Origin: an uncultured Dokdonia sp.
GTDB taxonomy: Bacteria; Bacteroidota; Bacteroidia; Flavobacteriales; Flavobacteriaceae
Assembly (NCBI RefSeq): GCF_947492815.1
Contig: NZ_CANLOB010000026.1
Coordinates: forward strand, 1-64,000
Reading direction: 5' to 3'
DNA: 64,000 nt
The translations under genes and the position numbers were made by a program. Positions 7,178 to 15,100 of the stretch are shown one piece after another. Within the stretch, counting starts at the first letter, position 1. Each line of letters begins with the position of its first letter. Below the pieces are notes generated by a model that saw nothing but the letters and a program-made list of their open reading frames with translations, made no database searches and had not been told where the DNA came from.

Positions 7178-7564
7178 CTACTTAACAACAGTTCCTTTTA
7201 AATATAAGATTTGAAATCCTTTTTCACTATTATCAGAAACAACAATAGATTTTTCAACTAATCCTATATCATCTTTAGATGCTATATAGCCTACCTCAAC
7301 TTGAGCATACTCATTTTTAATTACAGGATTTTCAGTAAATATTGCAGAAGTACATCCACAACTCACACCTACTTTATCAATTAAATAGTAATTATTAGAC
7401 ACATTTTTAATTTTAAATGTATGTGTAAGCGTGTCATCATACTTTATCTCGCCGAAGTTATATTCTTTTCCAATTACTTCAATAGCTGCCAAATCAGATT
7501 TTCCTTTTTGATTACATCCTACAAAAAACAAAAATATAATTGGTAGTATATATAAGCTTTTCAT
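7178..7564 (-). CDS. DUF1573 lipoprotein
   Basis: Encodes 128 residues: signal peptide with lipobox (FLFFVGC, Cys 17), then one DUF1573 domain with the typical YNFGEI start and the SCGCT motif near residue 70, a beta-sandwich of unknown role. The domain is usually found in Bacteroidota surface or periplasmic proteins. It starts 11 bases after the fulvocin-like gene stops, so the two are probably co-transcribed. The coupling suggests a shared role, perhaps immunity or maturation of the Cys-rich protein, but this is inference. Confidence 0.8.
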   Translation of the reverse strand: MKSLYILPIIFLFFVGCNQKGKSDLAAIEVIGKEYNFGEIKYDDTLTHTFKIKNVSNNYYLIDKVGVSCGCTSAIFTENPVIKNEYAQVEVGYIASKDDIGLVEKSIVVSDNSEKGFQILYLKGTVVK

Positions 7565-7575
7565 TTATTTAGAAT

Positions 7576-8214
7576 TTAAAAGAAGTTACATCTACCATTA
7601 CATTCAAAAAATCCTAAAAACCCACAAGAAGCTATTGTTTCTTTACATCCCCCTTTAACACAATCTACTGTATTAAATGAACAACTAATAGACGAAGATT
7701 CATTACAATTACATTCCTTTTCTCCTATAGGAGCATCTTCAATTTTATATTGTTGATTCATATTAACATCTATAGATGAGAAATTAGAGAATATGGAAAG
7801 GATTTGATCATTAGTAAATATTTGTTCTGACCTTTTTATGAAATCTGGAACATATACGTATTTAAAATAATCCGAATATTCATTTGTATCTTCACCAAAG
7901 AGATCTACGTTATTATTTATTTTATGTAATAATTCATTTAAAAGATTACTTTGTTCATCATCTAAAATTAATTTATCACTTATTAATACTTGATTAATTT
8001 TTTTATTCCAAAGTAGTAATTTTTGATTTTTATCTAGAAGACTATACGCTAGTTTTTGATCTCCATTTGCAGGCATTTCTAGAATCTGTTCTACTTTAAA
8101 ATCACTATCTACTGTAGTAAGACTAGATTCTTCTATAGCTTCTTCACTACAACTAGAGATGAGTATCATAATACTTAAAACAACTAGAAATTTCATTCTT
8201 GATATATATTTCAT
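7576..8214 (-). CDS. Fulvocin C-related Cys-rich lipoprotein
   Basis: Encodes 212 residues. The N-terminal signal has a lipobox (LISSC, Cys 22; Met 7 is an alternative start). A helical middle region (about 35-165) of unknown fold precedes a 45-residue C-terminal domain (168-212) with eight Cys at 168, 170, 178, 185, 190, 197, 205 and 209. The spacing and length resemble the bacteriocin fulvocin C of Myxococcus, from memory, and the family named after it. It may be a precursor whose tail is released. The gene lies between the two regulator-peptide modules and upstream of the DUF1573 gene. Confidence 0.75.
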   Translation of the reverse strand: MKYISRMKFLVVLSIMILISSCSEEAIEESSLTTVDSDFKVEQILEMPANGDQKLAYSLLDKNQKLLLWNKKINQVLISDKLILDDEQSNLLNELLHKINNNVDLFGEDTNEYSDYFKYVYVPDFIKRSEQIFTNDQILSIFSNFSSIDVNMNQQYKIEDAPIGEKECNCNESSSISCSFNTVDCVKGGCKETIASCGFLGFFECNGRCNFF

Positions 8215-8670
8215 AATAATTTTGAATTTTTAGAGAAGTACATATTAGAACTTCTCTTATTAAATGTTATAATAATTGACAATACTATTTTTATCAAGTG
8301 GCCTTTTAGTCTATTCATATTCCACTCCCTTTATTTAAGGAGGATGGTTAATCCCAAAAAAAATCTTTTAACCTGCTTAAAATTAAAATTATACAAGTCA
8401 AAAGTTGTTGTTTTTAAAAGAGAAAACAAGAAAGAATAATCGATATTCACGGAATTTCGAATCGATATTCACGGAAGTTTAAGACCAAAAAAATTATTAG
8501 AAAATAGATGCTATCAAAGCTTTGTATGAATCAGTCTAATTTTAGTAGAATTTATAATGATAATTAATTACTTTACTTTAATTTGCTCAAAAAACAATGC
8601 TAAACATTCTATTTACGTGATTTATTAAAGACACGTATATTATATACTCCCTTTTTAAAGTTACATAATA
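8215..8670. other. Divergent intergenic region between fulvocin-like gene and regulator C
   Basis: No supported gene. It holds the upstream region of the fulvocin-like gene and the tandem operator-like repeats at 8441-8480 for regulator C. The remaining sequence is AT-rich with no other clear structure. Confidence 0.5.
8441..8480. promoter_or_regulatory. Tandem operator-like repeats upstream of regulator C
   Basis: TCGATATTCACGGAA occurs at 8441 and again at 8463, the same 22-bp phase as in module B but with a different sequence. A related site (TCGAAATTTCGGGAAT) follows the regulator stop at 10396. Confidence 0.65.
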
Positions 8671-10395
8671 ATGCCTAGATATATATTAAATCTTTTTTTT
8701 ACAATTTTTCTGGTAATTTACTTTTCACCAAACGTTATTGGACAAGAAAAAGAATTTATTATTCCTGATTCATTACAAAATAAATCATATAAATATTTAT
8801 TACTTCAAGCTCGAAAAAATTACAAGGACACTATATTATCTGTAAAGTATTTAAATACATTTCTAAAAAAAGCTACTTTAAAAAATGATACTATAAGAAA
8901 AATTATTTCTTTAAATTATCTATCGGCATATGAAACAGATAATAATAAAAAACTTGATTTAATTGAACGAATAGCCTCAGAAAGCAAACATTTGAACAAT
9001 AAAAATCTTCTTCCCGTATTTGTTAATATGGGTGGTGTTTATTACGATAATTATTTAAATGAGATTGCACTTAGTCATTACATCAAGGCATTACGTATTT
9101 CTGAAAAACATAATATCCCTCATTATGAATATATTATTCTTAACAACATAGCAAAAGTAAAAGAAAGAATTGGAGCACATAAAGAAGCGCTAGCTATATA
9201 TAAACGATGTTTTGTTTATGAGAGTAATAGAAAAATAAAAGATACCATTGGAAATATAGTTAGCATTATTAATCTAGCTGAGTCATTTAGAAATAATAAG
9301 AAATATGATTCAGCCTCTTATTATTATCATAACATTATAGATTTAGCAAAAAGAAAATCTCTATTTCATGAAAATATTTTAACTGTAAATGAAGGTATTA
9401 ATCTTTATTATAAAAAACAGTATCTCAAATCTGAGAAACTTTTATCAAAAGGTGAATTTATTATAAATTCACCTCAAAGAGAATCTACAGATTATATCCA
9501 ATATTATTTACTATCACAATTATACCTAGGAAAAATCCAACTTAGTCAATACGGTGATGAGGAAAATGCAAAAAAATATTTTAAAAATATAATATTTCAT
9601 GTGACCGAATCAAATATTTTATTACCATCAATAAAAGAAGCTTTTGAATTTCAAATTACGTATTATAAAAAAAGAAAAGATTATAAAAACCAGCTTGATA
9701 TAACTAATAAATTATTACAATTTAACGCCACTATATCTTCAAAAAAATTAAGCACAGTAACTAAATTACACTCTGAATTTGACACCCCTGAGTTATTAAA
9801 AAATAAAGAAGTACTAATTAAAAAACTAAAAAAGAAAACAAGTTTTTTAAGTGCACAAGCTTATTATTTAGTTATTCTTATTTCTATTTTGCTCTTCCTT
9901 TTTATTATTCAATATAACAAGCGAAAAAAACAAAAAAAGGATTTTGAAACTATCATTTTAAAATTAAACACCTCTCAAACAAAAATCAACACTTCCGCTA
10001 ATGTAACCATTAGAAAGAAATTAGATATTGATGAGAACATCATAAGTTCGGTATTAGAAAAATTAATATTGTTTGAAAAAGAAAAGGAGTTTTTACACTC
10101 AGATATTAACATCACTTCGTTAGCAAAAAAATGTAATACCAATACAAAGTATTTATCTAAAATTATTAATAAACATAAAAGTAAGTCTTTTAGTAATTAC
10201 ATCAATGATCTTAAAATCGATTACATTTTGAATGAATTGAATGACAATAGCATACTAAGACGGTATACTATTAAAAGTATTAGTGAAGAAGCAGGTTTTA
10301 ATACTTCAGAATCTTTTGCTAGTGCTTTCAAAAAGAAAACAGGAATAAAACCATCATACTTCATTAGAAACCTAGAGAAACAGGCTACTAATTAG
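8671..10395 (+). CDS. Membrane-anchored TPR regulator with AraC-type HTH (regulator C)
   Basis: Encodes 574 residues: signal segment (about 6-24, ending VIGQ), TPR-like helices to about 380, a membrane span at about 395-415, a basic linker, and an AraC-type HTH (about 478-570, ending GIKPSYFIRN). It is the closest paralog of regulator B. Its recognition-helix region (TSESFASAFKKKTG) differs modestly from that of B (TAESFSRAFKNKTG), consistent with its different operator-like sites. A 79-residue leader peptide gene follows 93 bases later and shares the same terminator type. Confidence 0.82.
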   Translation: MPRYILNLFFTIFLVIYFSPNVIGQEKEFIIPDSLQNKSYKYLLLQARKNYKDTILSVKYLNTFLKKATLKNDTIRKIISLNYLSAYETDNNKKLDLIERIASESKHLNNKNLLPVFVNMGGVYYDNYLNEIALSHYIKALRISEKHNIPHYEYIILNNIAKVKERIGAHKEALAIYKRCFVYESNRKIKDTIGNIVSIINLAESFRNNKKYDSASYYYHNIIDLAKRKSLFHENILTVNEGINLYYKKQYLKSEKLLSKGEFIINSPQRESTDYIQYYLLSQLYLGKIQLSQYGDEENAKKYFKNIIFHVTESNILLPSIKEAFEFQITYYKKRKDYKNQLDITNKLLQFNATISSKKLSTVTKLHSEFDTPELLKNKEVLIKKLKKKTSFLSAQAYYLVILISILLFLFIIQYNKRKKQKKDFETIILKLNTSQTKINTSANVTIRKKLDIDENIISSVLEKLILFEKEKEFLHSDINITSLAKKCNTNTKYLSKIINKHKSKSFSNYINDLKIDYILNELNDNSILRRYTIKSISEEAGFNTSESFASAFKKKTGIKPSYFIRNLEKQATN

Positions 10396-10416
10396 TCGAA
10401 ATTTCGGGAATCTCGA
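10396..10416. promoter_or_regulatory. Third operator-like site of module C, at the regulator stop codon
   Basis: TCGAAATTTCGGGAATCTCGA matches the upstream sites at 16 of 21 positions by eye. It begins on the base after the stop codon and is flanked by ATTAGTCGA and TCGACTAAT, which form an inverted repeat around it. Confidence 0.55.
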
Positions 10417-10488
10417 CTAATTGAGACATTTTTCTAATATTCATAACAAACATAAAAGATAGATTTGCTTACAGTAAAAATAAATCTT

Positions 10489-10728
10489 ATGAAAAAACAA
10501 ATTAAAAAATTAGACTTAAACAAATTAGTAATTTCAAAATTAAATAATTTGGGATATATACAAGGAGGAGAAACTACAAATGTTTGTGTTACAGCAAAAA
10601 CGAATAATCCAGAAGATCCGATCTGTATTACAACATCATTAACCTGTCCTGAAACTCTTTATTACACCTGTGGCCCTACATGCGAAAATAATGGTGGTGG
10701 CGACCCTATTTCGGGTATGGGTTGCTAA
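10489..10728 (+). CDS. Leader peptide of module C (79 residues)
   Basis: The ATG at 10489 is preferred over an in-frame TTG at 10465 because it gives the family start MKKQIKKLDLNKLVISKL. A Gly-Gly follows at about 25-26. The core of about 53 residues has five or more Cys (NVCVT, PICIT, TCPET, YTCGPTCEN) and ends MGC, with many Thr. This suits either thioether or disulfide crosslinks, but no modifying enzyme is next to it. It sits in the same place relative to regulator C as the 51-residue peptide does to regulator B, yet the core is unrelated, as expected for diversifying peptides. Confidence 0.74.
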   Translation: MKKQIKKLDLNKLVISKLNNLGYIQGGETTNVCVTAKTNNPEDPICITTSLTCPETLYYTCGPTCENNGGGDPISGMGC

Positions 10729-10764
10729 ATTATATTTCTAGTTAACAACTTATAATAACTACAA

Positions 10765-10798
10765 GCACCTTCCGTTGTATAGCTCGGAAGGTGTTTTT
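10765..10798 (+). terminator. Terminator of module C peptide gene, inverted loop
   Basis: GCACCTTCCG and CGGAAGGTGT pair around loop TTGTATAGCT, which is the exact reverse complement of the loop at 6836-6845. TTTTATTTT follows. Flanking sequence matches module B. Confidence 0.85.
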
Positions 10799-10832
10799 AT
10801 TTTAGAGCACTTTTTGTGAAGGTATTTTATAT

Positions 10833-10846
10833 GCTTTCGCGAAAGC
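10833..10846. repeat. Dispersed palindrome GCTTTCGCGAAAGC before thyA
   Basis: Exact copy, lying 75 bases upstream of the thyA start and flanked by TAT and GTAT. Confidence 0.9.
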
Positions 10847-10920
10847 GTATACTAGAAAAACAAATAAACCGAACCTGTTTTACAGGGATAAAAAGTTACC
10901 CGTCTTCACGGGCAATTCAT

Positions 10921-11745
10921 ATGAAGCAATATCACGACCTCATACGCCATGTGCTTGAAAACGGAAATGAAAAAGGAGATCGCACAGGAACAGGAACCAA
11001 GAGCGTTTTTGGATATCAAATGCGTTTTGATCTCTCTGAAGGCTTTCCCATGGTCACCACAAAAAAGCTCCATCTAAAGTCTATCATTTATGAACTCCTA
11101 TGGTTTTTGAATGGTGATACCAATGTAAAATACCTTCAAGAAAATGGGGTGCGTATCTGGAATGAATGGGCTGATGAAAATGGCGATTTAGGTCCCGTAT
11201 ATGGTCACCAATGGCGTAGTTGGAATGGAGAAGAAATCGATCAAATCGCAGAGATTATAGAAACACTTAAAACCAATCCAAATAGCAGACGTATGCTTGT
11301 AAGTGCATGGAATCCTGGTGTACTTCCAGATACTTCAAAATCATTTTCTGAAAATGTAGCCAATGGAAAAGCAGCGCTTCCTCCTTGTCATGCATTTTTT
11401 CAATTTTATGTTGCAAATGGAAAATTAAGCTGCCAACTCTACCAACGCTCTGCCGATATTTTCTTAGGTGTTCCTTTTAATATCGCTAGTTACGCCTTAC
11501 TTACCATGATGATGGCACAAGTTTGTGGGTATGAAGCAGGAGACTTTATACACACTTTTGGTGATGCGCATATTTACAGTAATCACTTCGAGCAAGTAGA
11601 GCTACAATTGTCCCGAGAATTACGTACTTTACCCACTTTAAAAATAAATCCTGAGGTAAAAGACATTTTTGGCTTCAAATTTGATGACTTTACTTTAGAA
11701 AACTACGATCCGCACCCTCATATTAAAGGAGCGGTCGCAGTTTAA
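10921..11745 (+). CDS. thyA: Thymidylate synthase
   Basis: Converts dUMP to dTMP with methylene-tetrahydrofolate in the cytoplasm. The ATG at 10921 gives MKQYHDLIRHVLENG, the normal ThyA start, and 274 residues. An upstream in-frame extension (from 10816) overlaps the palindrome and is rejected. The catalytic Cys is at 156 in LPPCHAFFQF. RTGTGT near residue 21, the conserved YQRSADIFLGVPFNIASY block and HIYSNH are present. It follows the module C terminator, which isolates it, and precedes two small TonB-C-like genes. This is an ordinary housekeeping gene. Confidence 0.97.
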   Translation: MKQYHDLIRHVLENGNEKGDRTGTGTKSVFGYQMRFDLSEGFPMVTTKKLHLKSIIYELLWFLNGDTNVKYLQENGVRIWNEWADENGDLGPVYGHQWRSWNGEEIDQIAEIIETLKTNPNSRRMLVSAWNPGVLPDTSKSFSENVANGKAALPPCHAFFQFYVANGKLSCQLYQRSADIFLGVPFNIASYALLTMMMAQVCGYEAGDFIHTFGDAHIYSNHFEQVELQLSRELRTLPTLKINPEVKDIFGFKFDDFTLENYDPHPHIKGAVAV

Positions 11746-11777
11746 ACTACAATATAAACTAAAAGCAAATCAAAAAA

Positions 11778-12185
11778 ATGAAGAAATTAGCCCTAGTTCT
11801 TTTCGTATTAGTAAGCACTGTGTCTTTTGCACAAGAAGGTGTCTCTATGAAACGTACCACCACACTTACCATTAGTGAAGTACCACCTACATGGCCGGGA
11901 TGTGATGGTTCTATTAACCAAAAGAACAATTGTTTTAGACAAAAATTGGCAAATCACGTAGTACGTGGTTTTAAATTTCCTGCAGGACATAAAAAAGGTA
12001 CTCGTGTTGTAGTTGATATGATTATCAATACAAAAGGACGCCCAGAAATCAAAGGAATGGAAGGTGGATCTAAGGAGTTACAAGCAGAGATCAAGCGCAA
12101 AATCATGTCTATGCCTGATGTAAAACCTGGACATTCCGGAGGAACTCCAGAAGTACGTAAATACAAGCTTCCGTTTACGTTCTAA
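11778..12185 (+). CDS. Small secreted protein with TonB C-terminal-like domain
   Basis: Encodes 135 residues: signal peptide (1-18, ending SFAQ), then a domain with WPGCDG, NCFRQKLANH and a C-terminal GHSGGTPEVRKYKLPFTF. The same pattern (PxxPxC ... Cys-rich helix ... vvvxFxI/NxxG ... GxxxG...LPFxF) occurs at the C-terminal ends of the M56 proteins at 60945 and 62388. There it looks like a TonB-C fold. The stand-alone version lacks a transmembrane or proline-rich spacer. It is followed 2 bases later by a related gene, suggesting an operon. Confidence 0.72.
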   Translation: MKKLALVLFVLVSTVSFAQEGVSMKRTTTLTISEVPPTWPGCDGSINQKNNCFRQKLANHVVRGFKFPAGHKKGTRVVVDMIINTKGRPEIKGMEGGSKELQAEIKRKIMSMPDVKPGHSGGTPEVRKYKLPFTF

Positions 12186-12187
12186 AA

Positions 12188-12658
12188 ATGAGATGCTTTA
12201 TTATTGCATTATGCTTTCTAACGTCTACAAGCATATTAGTTGCACAAGAAGACGTAGAAATTATTGAAATAACAGAAGAGACAACACCAAAGGATATCCC
12301 TTTTGCTGTCGTTGAAAAAGTACCTGTATATCCAGGATGTTTTGGAGACGATAATAAAAAACTTAAGGAATGTCTTTCTTATAACATCTCTGCTATTGTG
12401 AGTTCAAACTTTGATATAAAAAAAGTATCAAAGGGTCTTGAACCTGGTAAACATTATCTTTATGTTGTTTTTAAAATAAATAAAGAAGGCTATGTGACAA
12501 ATGTAAAAGTCCGAGCCCCAAAAGAAAAATCAGAAAAAGATTTCGAAAAAGAAGTCATCAGAGTAATGAAAAAAATTCCTCAAATGAAACCTGGACAACA
12601 AAAAGGAAAAGATGTAAGCGTCTTATATTCCTTACCTATTTCATTTGAAACAAAATAA
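12188..12658 (+). CDS. Small secreted protein with TonB C-terminal-like domain (second copy)
   Basis: Encodes 156 residues with a signal peptide (1-19, ending LVAQ). It has the same layout as its upstream neighbour: VPVYPGCFG, KECLSYNI, FKINKEGYVTNVKVRAP, then GKDVSVLYSLPISFE. It is more similar to the C-terminal domains of the M56 proteins than to the 135-residue protein. The two genes are 2 bases apart. Role unknown; an accessory part of a periplasmic or TonB-type complex is possible. Confidence 0.72.
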   Translation: MRCFIIALCFLTSTSILVAQEDVEIIEITEETTPKDIPFAVVEKVPVYPGCFGDDNKKLKECLSYNISAIVSSNFDIKKVSKGLEPGKHYLYVVFKINKEGYVTNVKVRAPKEKSEKDFEKEVIRVMKKIPQMKPGQQKGKDVSVLYSLPISFETK

Positions 12659-12716
12659 CAACTAGAAAAGAATAATTACCCTAGAAAACACTTTAACGAT
12701 GTCTTAACGTGTGTTC

Positions 12717-12730
12717 GCTTTCGCGAAAGC
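12717..12730. repeat. Dispersed palindrome GCTTTCGCGAAAGC before egtB
   Basis: Exact copy just upstream of the TAACTTTG promoter box, where a -33 element would be expected. Confidence 0.9.
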
Positions 12731-12742
12731 GTATAAAATTAG

Positions 12743-12750
12743 TAACTTTG
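12743..12750 (+). promoter_or_regulatory. TAnnTTTG -7 box of egtB
   Basis: TAACTTTG fits the Bacteroidota -7 consensus. Transcription would start a few bases later, inside the hairpin at 12751-12775. The spacing places the palindrome over the -33 region. Confidence 0.55.
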
Positions 12751-12778
12751 AGAGTGACCTATAGATGGTCACTCTTTT
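12751..12778 (+). terminator. Hairpin between promoter and egtB start
   Basis: AGAGTGACC and GGTCACTCT form a 9-bp stem followed by TTTT, four bases before the ATG. It looks like a terminator for the upstream operon. If the -7 box is used, most of the stem would instead lie in the short leader of egtB. Confidence 0.5.
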
Positions 12779-12781
12779 GCT

Positions 12782-13942
12782 ATGATAACAACTCAAACCC
12801 TCCTCGACTTTTTTAAAGAAACTAGAGCGCATACAGAAACCATCTGTACCCCTTTACAAACTGAAGATTACGTCGTACAACCTATTGTAGATGTATCTCC
12901 TCCTAAATGGCATTTAGGACACACCACATGGTTTTTTGAAGAATTTATATTAAAACACCACAAGCCAGGATACACCATCTTTAGTGATGACTTTGCTTTT
13001 GTATTTAACAGCTACTATGAAAGTGTTGGTAAACGTGTAGTACGCACAGATCGTGGTAATTTATCAAGACCTACGGTTGCCCAAGTATATGCATATCGCA
13101 ACTATGTCACCGAAGCATTAATAGAACTACTTGAAGAAAATACCAATGATGAGATCGTAAAACTGTTGACCATTGGAATTCACCATGAAAAACAACATCA
13201 AGAGTTATTACTTACAGATATCAAATACATTTTAGGCAACAATCCTTTAATGCCTGTATATGATGGCCATTTTTCTGAAAACAGTATAGAATCACAATCC
13301 CAAGAGTGGATTTCTATAACCGAAGGTATTTATGAAATTGGACATCAAGGCACTGATTTCTGCTATGATAATGAACTAGGAAGGCATAAAGTATATCTTC
13401 ATGACTTTGAGATTTCTAACAAGCTAGTTACTAATGGCGAGTATCTAAAGTTTATAAATGCAGGAGGCTATAAACAGACCTTATTATGGCATGCAGAAGG
13501 TTGGGATTGGGTACAAACACAAAAAATTATAGCCCCATTATATTGGCATCTTATCGATAATAAATGGCATCAATACACCTTTAAAGGACTTCAAAAAATA
13601 AATATGGAAGCTCCTTTAGCACATATCTCCTATTATGAAGCATTTGCCTATGCACAATGGAAAGAAATGCGTCTTCCAACTGAGTTTGAATGGGAAGTTG
13701 CCCAATCACAATTCAATTGGGGACAACGCTGGGAATGGACAGAAAGTGCCTACCTGCCGTATCCCAGATATGCAAAAGAGCCAGGCGCTTTAGGAGAATA
13801 TAATGGTAAGTTTATGGTAAATCAAAAAGTATTACGAGGAGGTTCTGTTGCTACACCAACTCACCATACACGACCCACTTATCGCAATTTCTTTCAGACG
13901 GGATTACGCTGGCAATTTACAGGCCTCCGTCTTGCTAAATAA
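12782..13942 (+). CDS. egtB: Ergothioneine biosynthesis protein EgtB-like (DinB plus sulfatase-modifying-factor domain)
   Basis: Encodes 386 residues. The N-terminal DinB-type domain carries the iron ligand pattern: His 47 in GHTTWFFEE and the HEKQH motif at 135-139. The C-terminal half has the formylglycine-generating/sulfatase-modifying fold (WEWTES, LRGGSVATP, RNFFQTGLRW). Known family members are non-heme iron sulfoxide synthases joining hercynine to a thiol donor. The next gene is EgtD, supporting the assignment. Which thiol is used (cysteine or gamma-glutamylcysteine) cannot be read from the sequence. egtA or egtC partners are not in the window. Confidence 0.9.
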   Translation: MITTQTLLDFFKETRAHTETICTPLQTEDYVVQPIVDVSPPKWHLGHTTWFFEEFILKHHKPGYTIFSDDFAFVFNSYYESVGKRVVRTDRGNLSRPTVAQVYAYRNYVTEALIELLEENTNDEIVKLLTIGIHHEKQHQELLLTDIKYILGNNPLMPVYDGHFSENSIESQSQEWISITEGIYEIGHQGTDFCYDNELGRHKVYLHDFEISNKLVTNGEYLKFINAGGYKQTLLWHAEGWDWVQTQKIIAPLYWHLIDNKWHQYTFKGLQKINMEAPLAHISYYEAFAYAQWKEMRLPTEFEWEVAQSQFNWGQRWEWTESAYLPYPRYAKEPGALGEYNGKFMVNQKVLRGGSVATPTHHTRPTYRNFFQTGLRWQFTGLRLAK

Positions 13943-13980
13943 TTGAAAGATCACATCAGCTATTACGACCAACGAATCAT

Positions 13981-14946
13981 ATGACTACAAAAACAATCAC
14001 ATATACTTCTACCTTTGAAGAAGACGTTGTTAAAGGACTTACTTCTTTCCCAAAATCATTATCATCAAAATACTTTTATGATAAAAAAGGGGATAAGCTT
14101 TTTCAAGATATCATGGCAATGCCTACGTATTATCTCACCAATAGTGAGTTTGAAATTATCTCTTCTCAAAAAGAAGCCATAAGTGCATCTTTTCAGGCAG
14201 AAAACGGATTTGATCTTATTGAACTAGGTGCAGGAGATGGAAAAAAAACTAAAGTCTTATTACAGTATTTAACCGAACAAAATATTGATTTTTCATACTT
14301 ACCTATAGACATAAGTCAAAATGTATTAGACGGCTTAAAAGAAAGCGTTGAAAAAGAAATTCCAGGAATAGATATCCAACCGCAACAAGGTACTTATTTT
14401 GAAGTCTTAGATGATCTAGCATCCTACAATACACGCAAAAAAGTGATTATGGTCTTAGGATCTAATATTGGGAATTTACTACACCCAAAAGCTATTGAGT
14501 TTTTAGAAAATATCCAAGAAGGTATGAATCCTAATGATTTAGTGTTTATGGGGTTTGATCAAAAGAAAAATCCGCAAACTATACTAGATGCTTATAATGA
14601 TAAAGAAGGAATCACTGCTGCATTCAATAAAAATGTACTCCATAGAATTAATAAAGAATTAGGGGCTAATTTTGATGTAGATGAGTTTTTACATTGGGAA
14701 GTATATGACCCAGAAACAGGTACTGCAAAGAGTTACTTAGTAAGTAAAAAAGAGCAAGAAGTACGTATTAATAAATTGGAACTCAATGTAAGTTTCAAAG
14801 CTTGGGAAACCATACATACCGAAATTAGCCAGAAATATGATGATGCTGTGGTAAGTTGGCTTGCAGATGAAGCAGGATTACAAATTGCAAATCAATTTAC
14901 AGATAGTAAAGGGTTTTACAAAAACTATCTATTTAAAAAGAAATAG
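13981..14946 (+). CDS. egtD: L-histidine N-alpha-methyltransferase EgtD
   Basis: Encodes 321 residues. It methylates the alpha amine of histidine three times using S-adenosylmethionine to give hercynine, the substrate of EgtB. The SAM-binding motif IELGAGDGKKT is at about residue 80, followed by YLPIDIS. The conserved LGSNIGNL block is present. The start lies 38 bases after egtB, so a two-gene operon is likely. The length matches the family. A DUF427 protein follows, but its connection to ergothioneine is unknown. Confidence 0.93.
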   Translation: MTTKTITYTSTFEEDVVKGLTSFPKSLSSKYFYDKKGDKLFQDIMAMPTYYLTNSEFEIISSQKEAISASFQAENGFDLIELGAGDGKKTKVLLQYLTEQNIDFSYLPIDISQNVLDGLKESVEKEIPGIDIQPQQGTYFEVLDDLASYNTRKKVIMVLGSNIGNLLHPKAIEFLENIQEGMNPNDLVFMGFDQKKNPQTILDAYNDKEGITAAFNKNVLHRINKELGANFDVDEFLHWEVYDPETGTAKSYLVSKKEQEVRINKLELNVSFKAWETIHTEISQKYDDAVVSWLADEAGLQIANQFTDSKGFYKNYLFKKK

Positions 14947-15014
14947 TATTTTGTCTTAACGCTATGCCCTTCCTTTTAGTCCTGAACCTGCAGGCAGTCA
15001 GGTCTCGCGAGCTC

Positions 15015-15028
15015 GATTTCGCGAAAGC
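15015..15028. repeat. Variant copy of the dispersed palindrome
   Basis: GATTTCGCGAAAGC has one change from the 14-bp palindrome, breaking its left end. Confidence 0.55.
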
Positions 15029-15070
15029 AAAAAAATAAATTTAAATTAATAATTGCGAAACGCAGATAAG

Positions 15071-15090
15071 ATTTCTGCCTCCGCAGAAAT
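15071..15090. repeat. Perfect hairpin with ATTTCTGC arms before the DUF427 gene
   Basis: ATTTCTGC and GCAGAAAT surround CTCC. It resembles the hairpins with ATTCCTGC arms at 37433-37452 and ATTCCCGC near 37112. It could be a dispersed small repeat or a leader hairpin. Confidence 0.5.
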
Positions 15091-15100
15091 ATAAATTACT

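Noticed and set aside
10816..10920. N-terminal extension of thyA
   Set aside because: It reads through the palindrome and has no similarity to ThyA, whereas the ATG at 10921 gives the family start.
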